64,000 bases of DNA from Lobosporangium transversale (GCF_002105155.1 NW_019028982.1:1014501-1078500); one strand, 5' to 3'. Positions 46,949 to 61,075 are shown, counted from the first letter of the stretch. The notes: generated from the sequence alone by a model not told the origin. Program-made: numbers and translations.

Positions 46949-47785
46949 ATAATAAGTACATAAACATCTATAATATTTCTCAACAATAACAAGAAGAAGA
47001 AAAAAGGACCTAACACCCTCCTTGCATGGTTATCCATTTATTTCATTTGTACAATTGAACCATTAACTTAATAAAAAGCAATCATTCAGGAAAAGAAACT
47101 TAATAAAAGGCGTGTCAATCTACGCATTATAACACTCAAAGGGATGACGTATAAGAGTGTAGACATATAAGTTTCCACTATCCGGCCTATGATTTACACT
47201 TTAATGGGGGGTTTTTTTCCTAACTCCCTTTTCATTTCCCCCTTCCAAGGTACAACAGCGCTCTTAAACCTTGCCACTGTCCAATAAATTAGGTGTTTCC
47301 CTTCGATACCTAATTCGTTCAGACCTCTAATTATAATCTTAGAGGGGAGGGGGGAATCTAGCAAAAACTAACAATTTAGAGTTAGTGTAAGTGTAAGTGG
47401 AGGTAGAGAAGAGATGAGGCGAAGTGAGGTGAGGCAAAGCAAAGTTAAGAGAGGGCTAAAAAAAAAATAAAAAATAAAAAATAAAAAAAAACCAAACAGC
47501 CCACATGTGTGCAGCATAATAGCCCCCGTAAATGTGGCTCTGTTGGACAAACCTTGTCGCACGTTTTCCATTATACACACTCCTCTTTCCTTTACAATCT
47601 TTATTCTCCTATGTACCTGAAATATGAATACTCGAGAACAAAAGCTTGTATGCGAATACTCTTGAGAGACATGAGAGCCATTTATTTCATCATAAACAAA
47701 GGGCGACAAACGTTCATCTGATACTGGGCTTCCTTCCATTGAAATAAATAGACCAGACACAATCAAAAGAACAAGAACATCAGTC
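46949..47785. other. No gene seen
   Basis: 3' flank and simple AT-rich sequence with an AAAATAA-type run at 47460-47490. Confidence 0.4.
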
Positions 47786-48782
47786 ATGTTCGGCAATAAG
47801 CACGCCTCACCACAAAACTTTCTCTTCCCAACCAAGGCTCTAAAGCTCTTCAACATTTATATGGAATGCATCCGCATAGTAACCGTAGATGACGACATCA
47901 TCATGGAGTTGCGTATCGATGCAGATACTACACTGTCTCGTATCCAGCGGAATGAGAAGAGATGGTTTACCTTGTCAGCCCCCATCGACCTCGAATCATT
48001 GCGCCAGAGGATCGCTTTAGCCTACCATGAACTTGCTTGTTTACATGAGTGCCTGGATCACGCAGGTGATGCTAAAAAAATTGGTATAAAAGCTGAAAAG
48101 TGGACATCCATCCAAGGAAGCATTATCCGTGATGAGCCCTCAACTCTTGATGCAACTGCCGGCAAAAAGCGAGAAGAAAAAGGAACCAGTAGTAACAACT
48201 TTAAAACTGAAGCTATTGTCGCTAAAGCTGTGTCAGGCTCTAGTTCTCAATTGGGGTCAGTTTAGGACACTACTTTTGCCTCTCTCTTGCCGATGGGGCT
48301 CGCAACAACATCATGCTAGGCACACATTTACTCGGAGGCCTGGCTTAATTGGTGCAGTATGCTCCAGCCGGATACCTCGGGCCAGACGATTTAGCCAATA
48401 CCCTCGCTGCTCTCAGCTCACACCTACAAAGCGCTCATGCTCACTCTGACGATCACCTCTATCATCTAGCTGCCGGAGCCTCACATGTACTCGATGTCAT
48501 GGTCAACAACCAAGTCAAGGTTCTGAGGCAAGAGCAGCCCAATGGGCCTACTTGAAGGGACTGCGAGGCAGTTCAGATCCTCATCTGGTGTATCATGCAG
48601 CCTATGCCGCCCAAGCTTCGCTATATACTCCAAATGACAAAACACTAATGCAAGCTATACTTCAACGCACATCAATAGTGACCCAAGAAGTGCTTGAGAT
48701 AGTGAGTGCGGCCGTAGGCTTGAATATGAATGCATTCATGGATGAGTTAAGAAACACTAAAAGGGACCGCTTAGTGAACTAA
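47786..48782 (+). pseudogene. Fragment of a NACHT/STAND-associated helical-repeat protein
   Basis: Three consecutive pieces in three frames. 47786-48265 reads KALKLFNIYMECIR and LAYHELACLHECLDHAGDAKK, a TPR-like helix pair. About 48340-48555 reads QYAPAGYLGPDDLANTLAAL. 48552-48782 reads SSDPHLVYHAAYAAQASLY and VTQEVLEIVSAAVGLN. These resemble the segment before the NTPase in large NACHT/WD40-type receptor-like proteins that are abundant in Mortierellaceae. Two frameshifts and a stop break it, and no NACHT domain (P-loop) is found downstream. Family recall is from memory. Confidence 0.6.
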
Positions 48783-50380
48783 ATCTAATATAAATTAATG
48801 ATGGACTTCAAATGCAACGAGGTAAGAATGAGGGCTTTTGTTTACATAGTAGGAAAGGGTACTTATGGCTCCTTCCTATTACTATAAGTCGTGGGTATAT
48901 TATTTGTGTAATTTAACTATTTAGATAAAGGACTTGGGTAATATGGCACACTGCCATCAAACGCAAACATTACTAAGCGGGGCCCGCGTGTGGTCGAAGG
49001 TATGGAATACAAAGCGAGCAAACGGTACTTTACGCTGGTAATGCTTGTACTCCAGATCTTTCTAGATTAAATGGAGTCATAAGGAAGCCTCTAGTGCAAC
49101 GTAGAACTGTAGGTGGACTGACTTCTGGAGTAGGTATACACCGGGCATGTCAGCAAACTGTAGGGGCACCACCAATGGCATCCAAACTCAGGATGCTCCC
49201 CAACCCGCAGAACCATCACCAAGCCTCATTAGCGAAGACACGCTCAAGAGCAGAAGTCATAAGAGGAGGGAAATCATTGACAACGTTAATGCCACCAGGT
49301 AAATCAATCAAAGGCTGTCAGTTTAAATATGGCGTCTGCAAATAATGTAACTTTGTACATGCCATATCATGCAGCCTCCGTGCAACAGAAGATCAGTAAG
49401 CAGTATGTATTTAAAATATTGAGGACACGGCATATACAATATAGGCGAAAAGCACCTCATAGTAAAATTAAACCACATTATGCTCTTTGTGTAGGTCGAT
49501 CGACCGTCTGCCTTGTTGAGGAGGCTTACTATTTCACATTCAAAGCAGTCTCCATCGCTACTGTCCTTTAAGATTGCGGACCAAATGGCTGTATATGCCA
49601 CATATAGTATAGAGCGGCTATGATTATCTCCCATATGACGCTGTTTTCTTTGATATCTAGGGCGCTAGTACCCCGATAGGCTTCTTTCGACTTGACTTAA
49701 TGGGAATAATGACAAAATGCCGTCGCTGGTGTCTCAAAGAGGCTATACTGTATAACGTAGCAAAGGTAAAGAAGGTACGAGTAGACGGATTTAGGTTTGC
49801 CAATTTTACTCAATAGTCCTGCCCCCAATACCATAGATTGCACAGGGAGAACAGGACGGTGTAAGCGCGCAGCATTTGAGTATGAATGGGAAGCTAAAAT
49901 GATGCTTCATAAGGGGGGGAGCAATTGTCCAAACTATGCATAAACCATATTCTGAAGATGGCGTGCGCGCTCATATTACGCATACATACTGCACTTCAGC
50001 ACAACAAACAAACAAACAAATAAACAAACAAATAAAATAGAGAGAGAGCTAAGGGGAGAGGTGTGTAGCAAAAGAACATTTACTTTATAAATCACATTGC
50101 CCACTCACGGCTCTCCAGATAGTTTGAAGTGGTATGGAGTAAGAGTTTTCAATGCAGCTTTTTTGCGAAGGGAACACATGGAGAAGGCCCCATTCGGCAT
50201 AGGCCTGTTGATATGAGCTCCTAGGCCATACAGTTACCCGATATTTTTTTGAATGTTAAAAATTGGCTAAGTCGTTAGGCTTCTAACGGCTTTCTCAGTT
50301 GGCGTAAAGGGAAGGGCTGAGGACGGGGGAAAGTCATGTTAATTGCTTGGATCACTGTTTTTTTTTTTTTTTTTTTTTTT

Positions 50381-50423
<43 letters not shown>

Positions 50424-52175
50424 AGAGAACTAATACCAGGAGATCTCAGACAAGAAAAAACGTCATGCCTTGGCAACTGTAGATCAACAAACTCCATGGA
50501 AGCACCCTGACTTTGAAACCAACACAATATATATTTAGTTCCCTATCATATACCTTAGTGGCTGATCTGGGATGCTTATGCACCTTTTGTCATATCCAAA
50601 ATAATGCCCTTTTGGAGATTTGTATTATTTGTTTATTGAGCTGTGGAAAAAAAAAAAAAAAAAAAAAAAGCATAATAATCAGTTGTCCTTGCGTAATCTT
50701 TTTCAGAACCGTTAAATCGCCAATAAACGTCAAGAACGCGCTCTCTACAATTAAGGTAAACGCCAAAGCTTGGCTGGAATCTCTTTAACAACATCAACAA
50801 TATCATCAACGGCAAGCATAAAAGGGATTGAGATGAGATCTCGCATTGATGATTGATACACATCGTTTTACCCTGTCTACCATCAATAGTGATTACTGGG
50901 CCAGAGGTCGCGAAGATTAAAGCCAAATCAAGGGCTCTGGTCATGCACTTCAAACAACCATAACCACAACCAAAAACCACAACCAAAAAACCACAACCAA
51001 ACAACAAAAAAAAGAAAAAAAAAAAAAAAAAAAAGAAGCAAAATACGAAAAGAAACGAAAAGAAGCATGTCAGTAGGCATCCAGAACTATTTTTTTTATT
51101 TTGAGATCATAGAGCCATGTTTGGGGTTAATCTGATGTTATTGTTTATGTTGTTTTTGTTTTTACATGAGTTGACTAGAACTATAATATTGAGAGGAAAC
51201 ACGCGCGTAGTATATTTCTATACATTTGTTCTCCCTAAATACAAATCATTACAGCTTATGAATCATTTCTTATAGCTTTATCACGTTTAGCCGGCATCAA
51301 CCGCGAACCGCTGAAGTGAATTACTACACATGTACCCCTGTCCGGACTACTTTTTTTTTTTGTTTGGTTTTTTTGTTTTTGTTTTTGTTTTTGTTTTTGC
51401 ATAATCATGGGAAAAATAAAGAATAGACCTGTTACTCAATACTAAAGTCCTAAGTATACATGTATATATATTGATGCTGAATGTTTATCCTCACCCATCA
51501 TGCGAACGTTGATGGTTTGCATCTTTTTAAGACTGCATTCGTATCGATTGGCAAACAGGGTTTTGCATAGGTTGGAATAAGCTCTCATGCCAGAAATCTT
51601 GGAAAAAGTGTCACAATCCCCCGCCATTCATGTCAAACAGCACTGCACGCCAAATATCAAAAGCGAAAATCAGTCGTACAGGTTTGTCTAAAGGAACATC
51701 TTTTTTAAAAAGAAAAATGCTTTTCTATAGCATTTAATAGTAGAGAGTCAATAGAGCCCATTATCTTTGGGGTAAGTATATCCGGGGGAATAAAAAAGAG
51801 GTGTTTGTAATACAAATGCTATTACACAGTTCATCATGAGATTTAAAGAGATAACCAATAGGTCGGATGATAGATCATTGATGGGCGATAGTAAAAGAGC
51901 ATAAACTGTGGAATATACATAAATCTTATAATATTGATGAGGAGACATTGCCCCAGTCCCAGGCCAAGGGCGGAAATGGGCACTTTGTGAAAGGACACGA
52001 TCGTTTGCTTCTAATGCGAAGCCAATCAAGGTGAAAGAGATCCAACCCACGTGTAGTGTTTTATATGTCTTTAATTCAGTGCTGTGTGAATTATTCATGT
52101 ACCTTCCTGTGCTCAATGTGTTCACATTTATTGGACTTGCTTACTTGTGTAATACAGAAATCTACACACACCCCC
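48783..52175. other. No supported gene
   Basis: Weak open frames (49094-49345, 49323-49634, 51748-52125) show no motif; the first may be further debris of the preceding pseudogene. A T-run/A-run fold-back lies at 50358-50417 and a CCACAACCAAA-type minisatellite at 50945-51003. Confidence 0.4.
50945..51003. repeat. AACCACAACC minisatellite
   Basis: Four to five imperfect tandem units of about 11-13 bases. Confidence 0.75.
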
Positions 52176-52285
52176 TCGTTTGGTCAGGACTAATTCATTT
52201 TTATACATGTATATTATTCTTTAATCAAAAGAAGGTGATTGAATTGGTTTAGTGGCTTTTACGTTTCAGTCAATTATATAATTGG
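52176..52285. mobile_element. MITE, CTCGTTTGGTCAGTG family, copy 2 (partial)
   Basis: Starts CTCGTTTGGTCAGGACTAAT and carries the subterminal GATTGAATTGGTTTAGTGGC block, matching copy 1 at 10309. The right terminal repeat is not clear. Confidence 0.5.
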
Positions 52286-52799
52286 CCCCTAGTGCATTTA
52301 AAGAAAGTAAATAAATAAATTAGAATATGCATAAAGTGCCTATTTGACTGTGTAAAAATATCAGTGTCCCCTCCCAATAGAATTGACACGAAAGGACGAC
52401 TTAGCCTAGTGTGCCTGTGCAGCCAACCAGATTGTGAGAATCGAAGGATTGGACAGCAGCATGCCCAAACGACTGGACACAGACGCGCGAAAGTCAATCT
52501 CAAAATATAAAAGTGTGATTTATTTAGCAAGGTCATTATAAATGGTGAAGGAGCAAAGAAAGAGCCAATAGATTCAACGATGGACAGATGCTGTTTTGAT
52601 TTGTTACACCTCTTTCGCTCATGCTCATTTGTTGTTTACTTGCTGTTGCTCATTTATTCATTAGAGCAAGGACAGAGGCGGAAAAAGATTATCTTTCTTC
52701 AATTCAATCCCCTCTTGACGACATCACACACACTGATCGACCTCATAGAACTCAAAGAAGCATAAAAAAAAAAAAAAAAAAGTCAGCGCATTTTCCCGA

Positions 52800-52941
52800 C
52801 TCGTTTTGTCAGTGATCCACTTACTCTCTTGAATAAATTGGCATTGGAAGCCAATTATTTTGCTTGTTGGCTAAATTAGCCACCAAATCAATTCAATCTT
52901 TGTTTTTTTGATTAAAATGTATGAGTTGCTAACCAAACGAA
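52800..52941. mobile_element. MITE, CTCGTTTGGTCAGTG family, copy 3
   Basis: Left end CTCGTTTTGTCAGTGATCCA. Right end, on the other strand, TTCGTTTGGTTAGCAACTCAT followed by GATTGAATTGATTTGGTGGC, the same subterminal block as copies 1 and 2. Confidence 0.6.
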
Positions 52942-54502
52942 ATAGACCTGATTGCGCTTCGCTTCAAAAAAGAAGAGCAAAGAACATTAAGGCTAGTGCA
53001 TCATTACTTTTTTTTTTTTTTTTTTTTTTGGTCTTGTGCGTCCGGGTCTCCAATTAAAATATACAATCAAGTATTATATATATATATATATATATATATA
53101 AGAGTATGATTATAATAGATATAAAGTCTGTTTGATCATTTCAAATGACACGACAAGTTAGTCAGCAATGAGGACATTTCTCAGGCACTTCGGATCGAAT
53201 CCCTATTCAGGTCTAGGTTCTAATGTTTATTTTTTTACTCATTCAAATGCAATCACTCATCATCAATATATAGTTGCTTCTCTTTTTTTCCCTTTTTTAC
53301 AATAGTACTTTTTAGTACTGAGTTCATCAAGGTCAGATGGGGGCGATGCAACAAGCAAAGGATTAAAATTATAAATTTTTAGATGTATGTATACATCTGC
53401 TTGCTTGTTTGTTATGTGAAAAGAGCTGGATGTTTTTCAGTTTCGGCCATCTCGCCAACCATCCATGTCCTCATTTTTTTCCCTTTTAATTCACCTATTC
53501 CCCCAGCAAACATTTTTTTCACCCTTTCAGCTTCTTTCTCTTTCACCATCGCTACCTTTTGCTCCAAACATATTATTTCTTCTTTCCCCTCATAAATCCT
53601 CTCCATCTGCAGTCTTTTAGTAATAGAAAGAAGATTACCTTGGTGATCCATATCGTCGCATGTTAGTATATCTATCCAAAATAACCATCCTCCTCCTACT
53701 TTATACAGCCAGTTTCTTCTTTACTATCCAGCATTCGTACTTTTGCTATTCATAAGGATAGACAGTCAACCATCATATATTCCTTACTGTTCCCTCTTCA
53801 ATCCTCCCTCTCCATTGAAACTGATCACTCCTCTCACTTCTTTCTGTCTATCCATCTGTTTGTCCCGACTTTCCCTGTCTGTTTGTCTGTCGCCTCTGTT
53901 TTTACTTTCTTCCTTCCTCCGCCTTCTTATTCTGTTCCTGTCCTTTGTCGACTGTCCAACAAAATCTTCCAGATTGCTCCCAACCAATCAAATTTTGATT
54001 TTTTCGACCGTGATCATTTAGTGGACAGAATTTTTTCAGGGCACTCTGTTGACAGGAATTCAAGGAAGAGACAATTTGGACTATTTGACAGATAAAAAAA
54101 AAAAAAAAAGCGCAAGGAGGCAACGGCTCCAGCAGAAGCACACAGACGACATTGAAGAGGGACTCATTTAACCAGAAGTACGATTTGTGCTCACAGGCTT
54201 TTGCCAAGTGCCTATGCCAAATAACTCCCCCACGTTGAATGTCACCCCAATATATCTCACTCGCCTTGCTCTCTTTTCGTTTCTTGACGCTTCTTTGTTT
54301 TCTTTTCCCCACCTTCCATCTCTCTCCCATACCCTGACCTTCACACTCTGATACTCATATTTCCTCTCGTTCTTTCTCTTTTCATTTCATTCTAGACTGT
54401 GCAGATTGTTGTTGTAGTTATAGTTTATTGTTGTTCTTCTATAATATTCCTTCGTTTATTTCATCTTTTTAGTATTCCAAGTATTGTATTTTATATCACA
54501 CC
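52942..54502. other. Intergenic, promoter of the cyclin gene at its end
   Basis: No gene supported. A (TA)n run lies near 53078-53100 and a CT-rich leader-like block at 54290-54480. Confidence 0.4.
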
Positions 54503-57500
54503 ATGTCCACATACAACCATAATAACGAAACAACATTAGAGTACCCTCAGGGTGCTGGACCCACGCGCGCATACCTTCCTCCTTCTAAATCAACACCTTT
54601 GTCCTCTGGACTCTCAGCTGCATTAACAGAAAAACTCGCCGTCACCTTAGGATCTAAAAAAGCATATATGAACCTTCCCTCAATCCAAAAAGTGATTGCC
54701 AGCCATTCTAACATAAAGACCGAAGAAACCGACGCTCCAGGTTATGATGAAACCATCGCCAATATACCCGACCTCGACCTCCTCCCCCCACCACCTGTTT
54801 ATGACATTGTCAATTGTCCCACATCTCAGACGTTACTCTTAGTATCTTCCCTCATTAACACTATCCTCGCCGTCAACGACCGGCTAGCCTGTCCAAAGAT
54901 CACATTGTTCCACTCGCGAGCTATCCCCAATATTTCAATAGAGGCATATCTTTCTCGTATCCTCAAATATGCTACCTTCCAAAACGAAGTCCTCCTAATT
55001 ATTCTTCTATACTTTGATCGCATTGGCGGTGGATGCAAACCCACGCAAGTGTTGACCAACAGCTTTCCCAAAAGTCTGTTGCGGCAGGCGTCTATGACTA
55101 AAGAAGATATCAACCAATTAATGTCACCAGGAGGAGGTCATGAAGGGAATATGGACCAAGCACGAGATGAAAAAGCAGCCCTCTCGCGCCAGGGCAACGA
55201 TACCACAGGCACAGATGCTGATGCTGACTCTGATACGACGGATGAAGAAGAGGCAATTGCAGACGAGATATATACTTCATCTTCAGATTCGCCCGTTGGG
55301 TCAAAGCTGATTATCAACAGCTTCAATATTCACCGTCTTCTTATCACCAGTATCGTTGTGGCGTCAAAATTCTCATCAGACCGATTCTGTCCAAATGGTC
55401 AATATGCCAAGGTGAGTTCAAATAGCATTCGAGAACATCCACCTACTCATCCAATCTATATCCAAACATTCTGGCAATCAACCCATCCATCTAACAATTC
55501 ATCTATCTATTCACGCATCCATCATGTATCCATTTATATTCTCCATTAAACTAACCACACCTTCATGACTTGTATAGGTGGGTGGACTTCCACTGAAGGA
55601 GCTCAACCAACTTGAGCTAGAGTTCTTGTTCTTATCCCAGTTTGAGCTCAATACAACTGAGGCTGAATTGCAGTCGTATGGCAACAAGCTACTTATGTAC
55701 CATCAGCGACTTAACGGGATGGAACGTGCAGCAATTGATGCTATAACTCCGGCGAAAGGGGAGTACATCCGTCTAAACGAAAAAAAACACATAGTGCATG
55801 AAAAACCGATCCCATCTAGGATCCAGACGTCCATCCATCCACATCCACAGCATCGTCCTCCGTCCGAAATGGACCATAGACCTTTTATCTCACCAGGTCC
55901 GTATCGCGACAGTAAGGAGATCATTGATGACGATGAGGTCATGTCCGAAAAAGCGGATGACCAGATCGGATCTCCCACGGATTGGAAAAGTGGCGCAAGC
56001 ACACCAGTAGTAGCAGAAGCACCCATCGCAAAATATCCAACTCAACGGTCAAATAAGATGAACCTTGATCATATGATCTGGCCTACGAACGACGTGGACA
56101 TCAAGTACACGCCCGGCTCTTACTACGGTGCCATGGAAAAAGATGAGGATGCTGCCAGGATTGAAGAAGAGTTTAAGAAGGCTTCGCCTCCACCAGAATC
56201 TGATGAGCCGAACCCCAAACGGAAGTTGCAGCGGTTATCATCAGGGACAATGGAGTCCATACCAGCCAAGCGTGTCAACACGCCCGGCAAGGGGACGAAT
56301 TCCGAAAAGTCAAGCAGCCAACCAGGGTCCAACAAGAATATATTAAAACCTTTTTTTCGTAAGATCGCATCGCTCGCCAACAGGTCGGACGCTGCGCCAA
56401 CGCCAGAACCTGAACCATCACCTCAGCCACCATCCTTAAGATCGCATCCTTATTTGGTCCGCTATCGCGTCTCCCCTGCGTCATCCAGCACCAACCTGGC
56501 TGAGTCTGAAATGATTACTCCTACAACCCCGACATCGTCAAGGACCATGAACTGGCAACCAGATGATTACCCGAGTCAACAAACAAGAGTATCATCGGCA
56601 TTTCAGATGAAACCGCCGCCACCCCCATACAGCGGCCAAGACCAGGAAGCAGACCTTGAGAGGCAACCTCGTCCTATGGCTACGGGTCCCTCGCGACGCC
56701 GACAGCATCGATCTCGTGAGCCATCATTGTCTCTACTTGCATCTGAGCTTTCGTTTGAGCCTCGGTCGAGTCTATCCCCTATGCACGAAGAGACTAAACC
56801 TGATGCTGAAATGACTCACCCTGCAACATTGGCACCATTATATTTCCCTCCCAGGCCTCAGACAGTCCAAAGTGGTCCCCAAACCATGCAACAACCCTTG
56901 TATGCACATCCGCATGCATACTCATCTGAGCCCATTCAAGGCTATTCGACACCACCGACCACTCCCATGCGGAAGGAACGGTCTGCTAGTGATGCTCGCG
57001 GCATGAAGGAGTATCCGTTTGAGCACCAGCCAACGTCAACTGCAGCTTCATCACATAGCATACCAATGGTCGCTTCTCCCTCGTCAGAAGTAGATGATAA
57101 TGCGATGCAATGTGATGAAGAATCCATGGCTAGTGTGTCGCCTACCTCTGTGGCCACAGCTACAACTAAGCGGTTCCACTCTGCACCGGTAGTGTCTGTC
57201 TCTGACCCTCCACAAGAAAAATATAAAATGAGCGCTCCAGAGAGGATAGAGACAGGGAAGCCGAATGCAGACATGTCTTCGTCAGCATCAGCAGCATCAC
57301 CATCGCCTTCCTCGGCTCATAGCAGCCACAGCCAAAGAGAGTCAGTCGAAAATGAAGCAATAGCTGGTAGGCATTGGATACCGAGACATGCGCCTGCACC
57401 ACCTCATCCCTCTGTTCAATATCCTCACTCTCATTACGTTGCCTCCTACTACCCTGCCTCTAATGTGCAGCTGCTCCAAAACCCAGCAGCAGCAACAGCA

Positions 57501-58214
57501 GTAGGGCCCCGACCCGTCATGATGATCCCTCGAAACCCACAAACTCTTCCCGGGTTGAGCTCGAACTCCAACTCAAGCCCCAACAAGATACCACAAACAT
57601 CCGTGGCAGCTCGTCCGGCCCGTCAGTTTGCTCCAATCCGGCCCAGGACTCCTACAACGAACGACGAAGACTCAAAAGGCCGCGTAGTCCCTGCGGCTAC
57701 TGAGACTGTGCCATCACCAAGCACTACTACGGCTTCATCAGCCACTGCAGCCTCAGCTTCAAGCCAAAAGAAGAAAAAGAATTCAGTATCGTCCGAGTCC
57801 AAGTCCAAGGCTCAGTATCCCCCACCACCATTGCGCCCATTAGTGCCAACAGTGATGGCGACGGCGGCACCACCTCCATACCGTCCCCCCCAGTTCATTG
57901 CTTATCCTGCCCCATATGGCCCTCAACTTCGAGCGCCTGATGGAACACCGATTCGTTCCCCAGCCCCTATAATGATGGCGGTAGACTATCCTCCCGGTGC
58001 TCTTGCAGGACATGGGCACCAATTTATTGCAGCAGCTCCTCAAACGCCAGGGGGTGGCCCTGCACCCACAAGGCTCTATATACCTGTAATCCCTGTCATG
58101 TACAACAAAGCACCAGTAGCGGCTGCTCCAATCATAGGGTCATCATCATCTGGAAAAGCACCCGGGAAGCCAAACACGCCAGCCAAAATCGCACCCAGAA
58201 TACACCGTCCTTAA
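54503..58214 (+). CDS. PHO80/Pcl-type cyclin with very long disordered tail
   Basis: Two exons, 54503-55411 and 55578-58214, join in phase 0 to 1181 residues. The cyclin fold is split: the first half is TLFHSRAIPNISIEAYLSR and NEVLLIILLYFDRI (about residues 133-177), the second NSFNIHRLLITSIVVASKF (about 270-290) and YAKVGGLPLKELNQLELEF across the splice (about 300-320). An acidic insert of about 80 residues separates the two. This is the PHO80/Pcl subgroup, partners of Pho85-type kinases in phosphate, cell-cycle and metabolic control. The remaining 860 residues are Pro/Ser/Ala-rich, with no domain that I see. Yeast Pho80 is 293 residues, so the tail is unusual, though long tails occur in filamentous fungal members. 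Confidence 0.88.
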
Positions 58215-58798
58215 AAAAAAAAGTGATATGGTTTGCAAATATTTAATGATTAAAATGATGTAATAAAAATAATGATTTGCATATTGATCTACTTTGACGC
58301 GTATCTGTAACATAATCATGTTGTAGTGTAGTGGTGGACGAATGCTGTAAAGAACGCGACAAGTTAAAAAGAAGCCTCGTAATGCCCCGTAAGACCTTTT
58401 TTTTTTTTTTTTTTTTTTTTTTTCGATCCAAGTGAACTGAAGGACCTAGAAATGATGCTTCGAGTTACAGGTTATAGCTCAGTGGAGATAGTGCGACAAA
58501 AAAGGAATGTCGCTTAAACATTATCTTTTTTTTTTTTTTTTTTTTTGCCATAGAAATAGAAGCGATGATAACTTGTATCCGTGATTGAGTATTGTGTAAA
58601 AAATAAGAAATACATAACGTGGGTGCATGTAAAAAGAAAAAATTTCAAGCGGGCCCTCATTTTTTATTTTATTTTATTTTTTTTATTTTTTATTTTTTTT
58701 ACGTTAAACACATTAACCACGTATTTTCATTGCTACATCACACCACACCATAACCAAACTATATACCATACTGCACCGTACCACACACCACACTATCT
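58215..58798. other. Intergenic
   Basis: Poly(T) runs at 58398-58423 and 58526-58546; a run of CACCACACCA-like sequence at 58738-58790 just before the next start. No gene. Confidence 0.4.
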
Positions 58799-58890
58799 AT
58801 GGGTCAGGTTCAGAGTAGAGAGATAGACGAAAGTCATTTCAAGCTGACTGTTAGTGACAAGGATGCGCTGATTAGCAAGTACATCGGTGA

Positions 58891-58924
<34 letters not shown>

Positions 58925-61036
58925 CGGATTGTATTGTGTTGGTGACAGAAGCAAACAGCGGTGACGACAACTACCACGGCGACAACAATAGCAACATAAA
59001 GTTTAAGAAACAATAGAACGATACAAGTAGCAATGAGTTGACAACCAACAACGTGTTGGAAAAGATTAAAAAGAAAATCAGTCGGTAAATGAATCAACTC
59101 TATAGTGCAAAAAAAAAAAAAAAAAAAAAAAACAGTGGAGTGGCGGCGCTGTCAGACAAACGCAAAAAAGAAAAAAGAAAAGAAAAGAAAGAAAAACGCG
59201 AGAAATCTTTTTGTAACATTACGAGCAAGCGCATCAATACATTTATGAATGTGCTTGTGTTGAACTGGGGATGGAAAGTCCTGGGTATTCTTTGTGTTTG
59301 TTATAAGAGTTATCGGAGACGCGCTTGTCGATTGAGTGACCATGGGGGGCAATTTTCAATCAAGCAATCAAGCAATCAAGCAATCAAGCAATCAGTCAAT
59401 CTTTTTTTTTTTTTTTTTTAAATCAATGGTCCATTACAACCGAAAAACTAATCATTTAATCAATCAGAACTGGCCTCATCCGCGAGAGGTGGAAAGGTCC
59501 TTGAGACTTCGGACGAACTCTTTGGCGAGGGTTTCCACTTGATCAAAGAGGGTCCTGCTATCGAGGACAAGGACCGCGAAACCCCCAACGGTTTCTGGAA
59601 AGTATGTACAATACCAATACAATTTTACAATGGATGATGTCACCCTTCAAGGTGTGGTGCTTTATCCACACGTTATGAATATTAATGGTTTTTTTGCTTC
59701 TCTATCGACTTTTTATTATCGATAGGATGGCTGGGAGACAAGGTAAATAACCTGGCTAGAATAAGCTGAGGTTGCTAAAAAAAAAAAAAAAAAAAAAAAA
59801 GTCTTGTTTCAAGCCATGATACAAATATTTTTTCTCTATCTCATATTTATAGGAGACATAACAAAAAGACCCACCACACCGCTATTATTCAACTTGCCAG
59901 TGCTGGAACAATTGCTGGCTTTGATATCGATACTTCGTTCTTTGATGGAAGTCATCCCTCTTATGCCTCTGTCGAGGCTTGCCTTAAAGTTGATGGAGTT
60001 CAGGACAAATATGAGGTGCGTCCGTTGAAGATGAAGAAAGGGGTCTTTATCAGCGGTTACTAGTTGGGATGATCAATGATCAGGTATGATTTTCTTTCGT
60101 TATCTTCTGATACCTCTTTTCTTTTTAATAAATTAGTGGAAGGAGGTTTTGCCCAAGGTCCCTTTGAGTGGAAACTCACATCATTATTATGGAATCAGAG
60201 CATCAGATGATGTCTATACTCATGTCAAGCTCAATATGTTCCCAGACGGAGGAATTGTAAGATGCACAGACAAAACAAAGACAATCATTTACTCGTTCAT
60301 TTTCAATCCGTTGTTATTAGCCTTTGTCGTGGCAGAAATGAGTTTCCTCACCCGTATTATTATATTATTGGTTACCATTCCTTGTTTATTATCCTAGGCT
60401 CGTCTTCGTGTTTATGGAAATGTGTCCCCCATCTTCCCAGATGAAAAAACGGTCTTGAATCTGGCCTCACTTTCAAGTGGTGCCCGCGTAGTCAAGTCGA
60501 GCGATGAACGTTACGGAAAGTCTTCTAATCTTATTCTCCCTACCGAGGGCACCAACACCCGTGATGGCTGGCAGACTCGTCGTTCTCGTGTGGAAGGACA
60601 TTACGACTGGGTTGAAATTAAATTGGGTGCTATGGGTCTTTTGGAATCACTGGTTGTTGACACCACCCACTTCCGTGGAAATCACCCTGACTTTGTCAGC
60701 TTAGATGCCTGCAACAGTGAATATGTAAGTAGAGGGATCAAGAAGATCAAGACGTTTATGACGTCGATTTTCCTCCATCCTGTGTAGACAGGGATGACTG
60801 GAACCTGACGAATTAACGAATCTTTTTCCTTATCTGTAGAATGATGTCCAGTATGATCCCGATGTCACTTGGGTCTGCCTTTTGAAGAAGTCTCCAGTCC
60901 TGGGTGACGAAAAGAACATCTACATCCTCGAACCTACTGAGGATGCTTACACGCATGTCCGTCTTAACATCTTCCCAGGTAAAAAAAAAAAAATCTCTAA
61001 GCAAGATCATATTAAATGTTCTCGTAATAGAGAAGC

Positions 61037-61075
<39 letters not shown>

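Noticed and set aside
53140-53225. Possible tRNA gene (GGATCGAATCCC resembling a B box)
   Set aside because: No matching acceptor stem, anticodon arm or proper A box at the right distance on either strand.
58465-58505. GGTTATAGCTCAGTGGAGATAG resembling a tRNA D-arm/A box
   Set aside because: No B box follows; the sequence runs into A-rich DNA.
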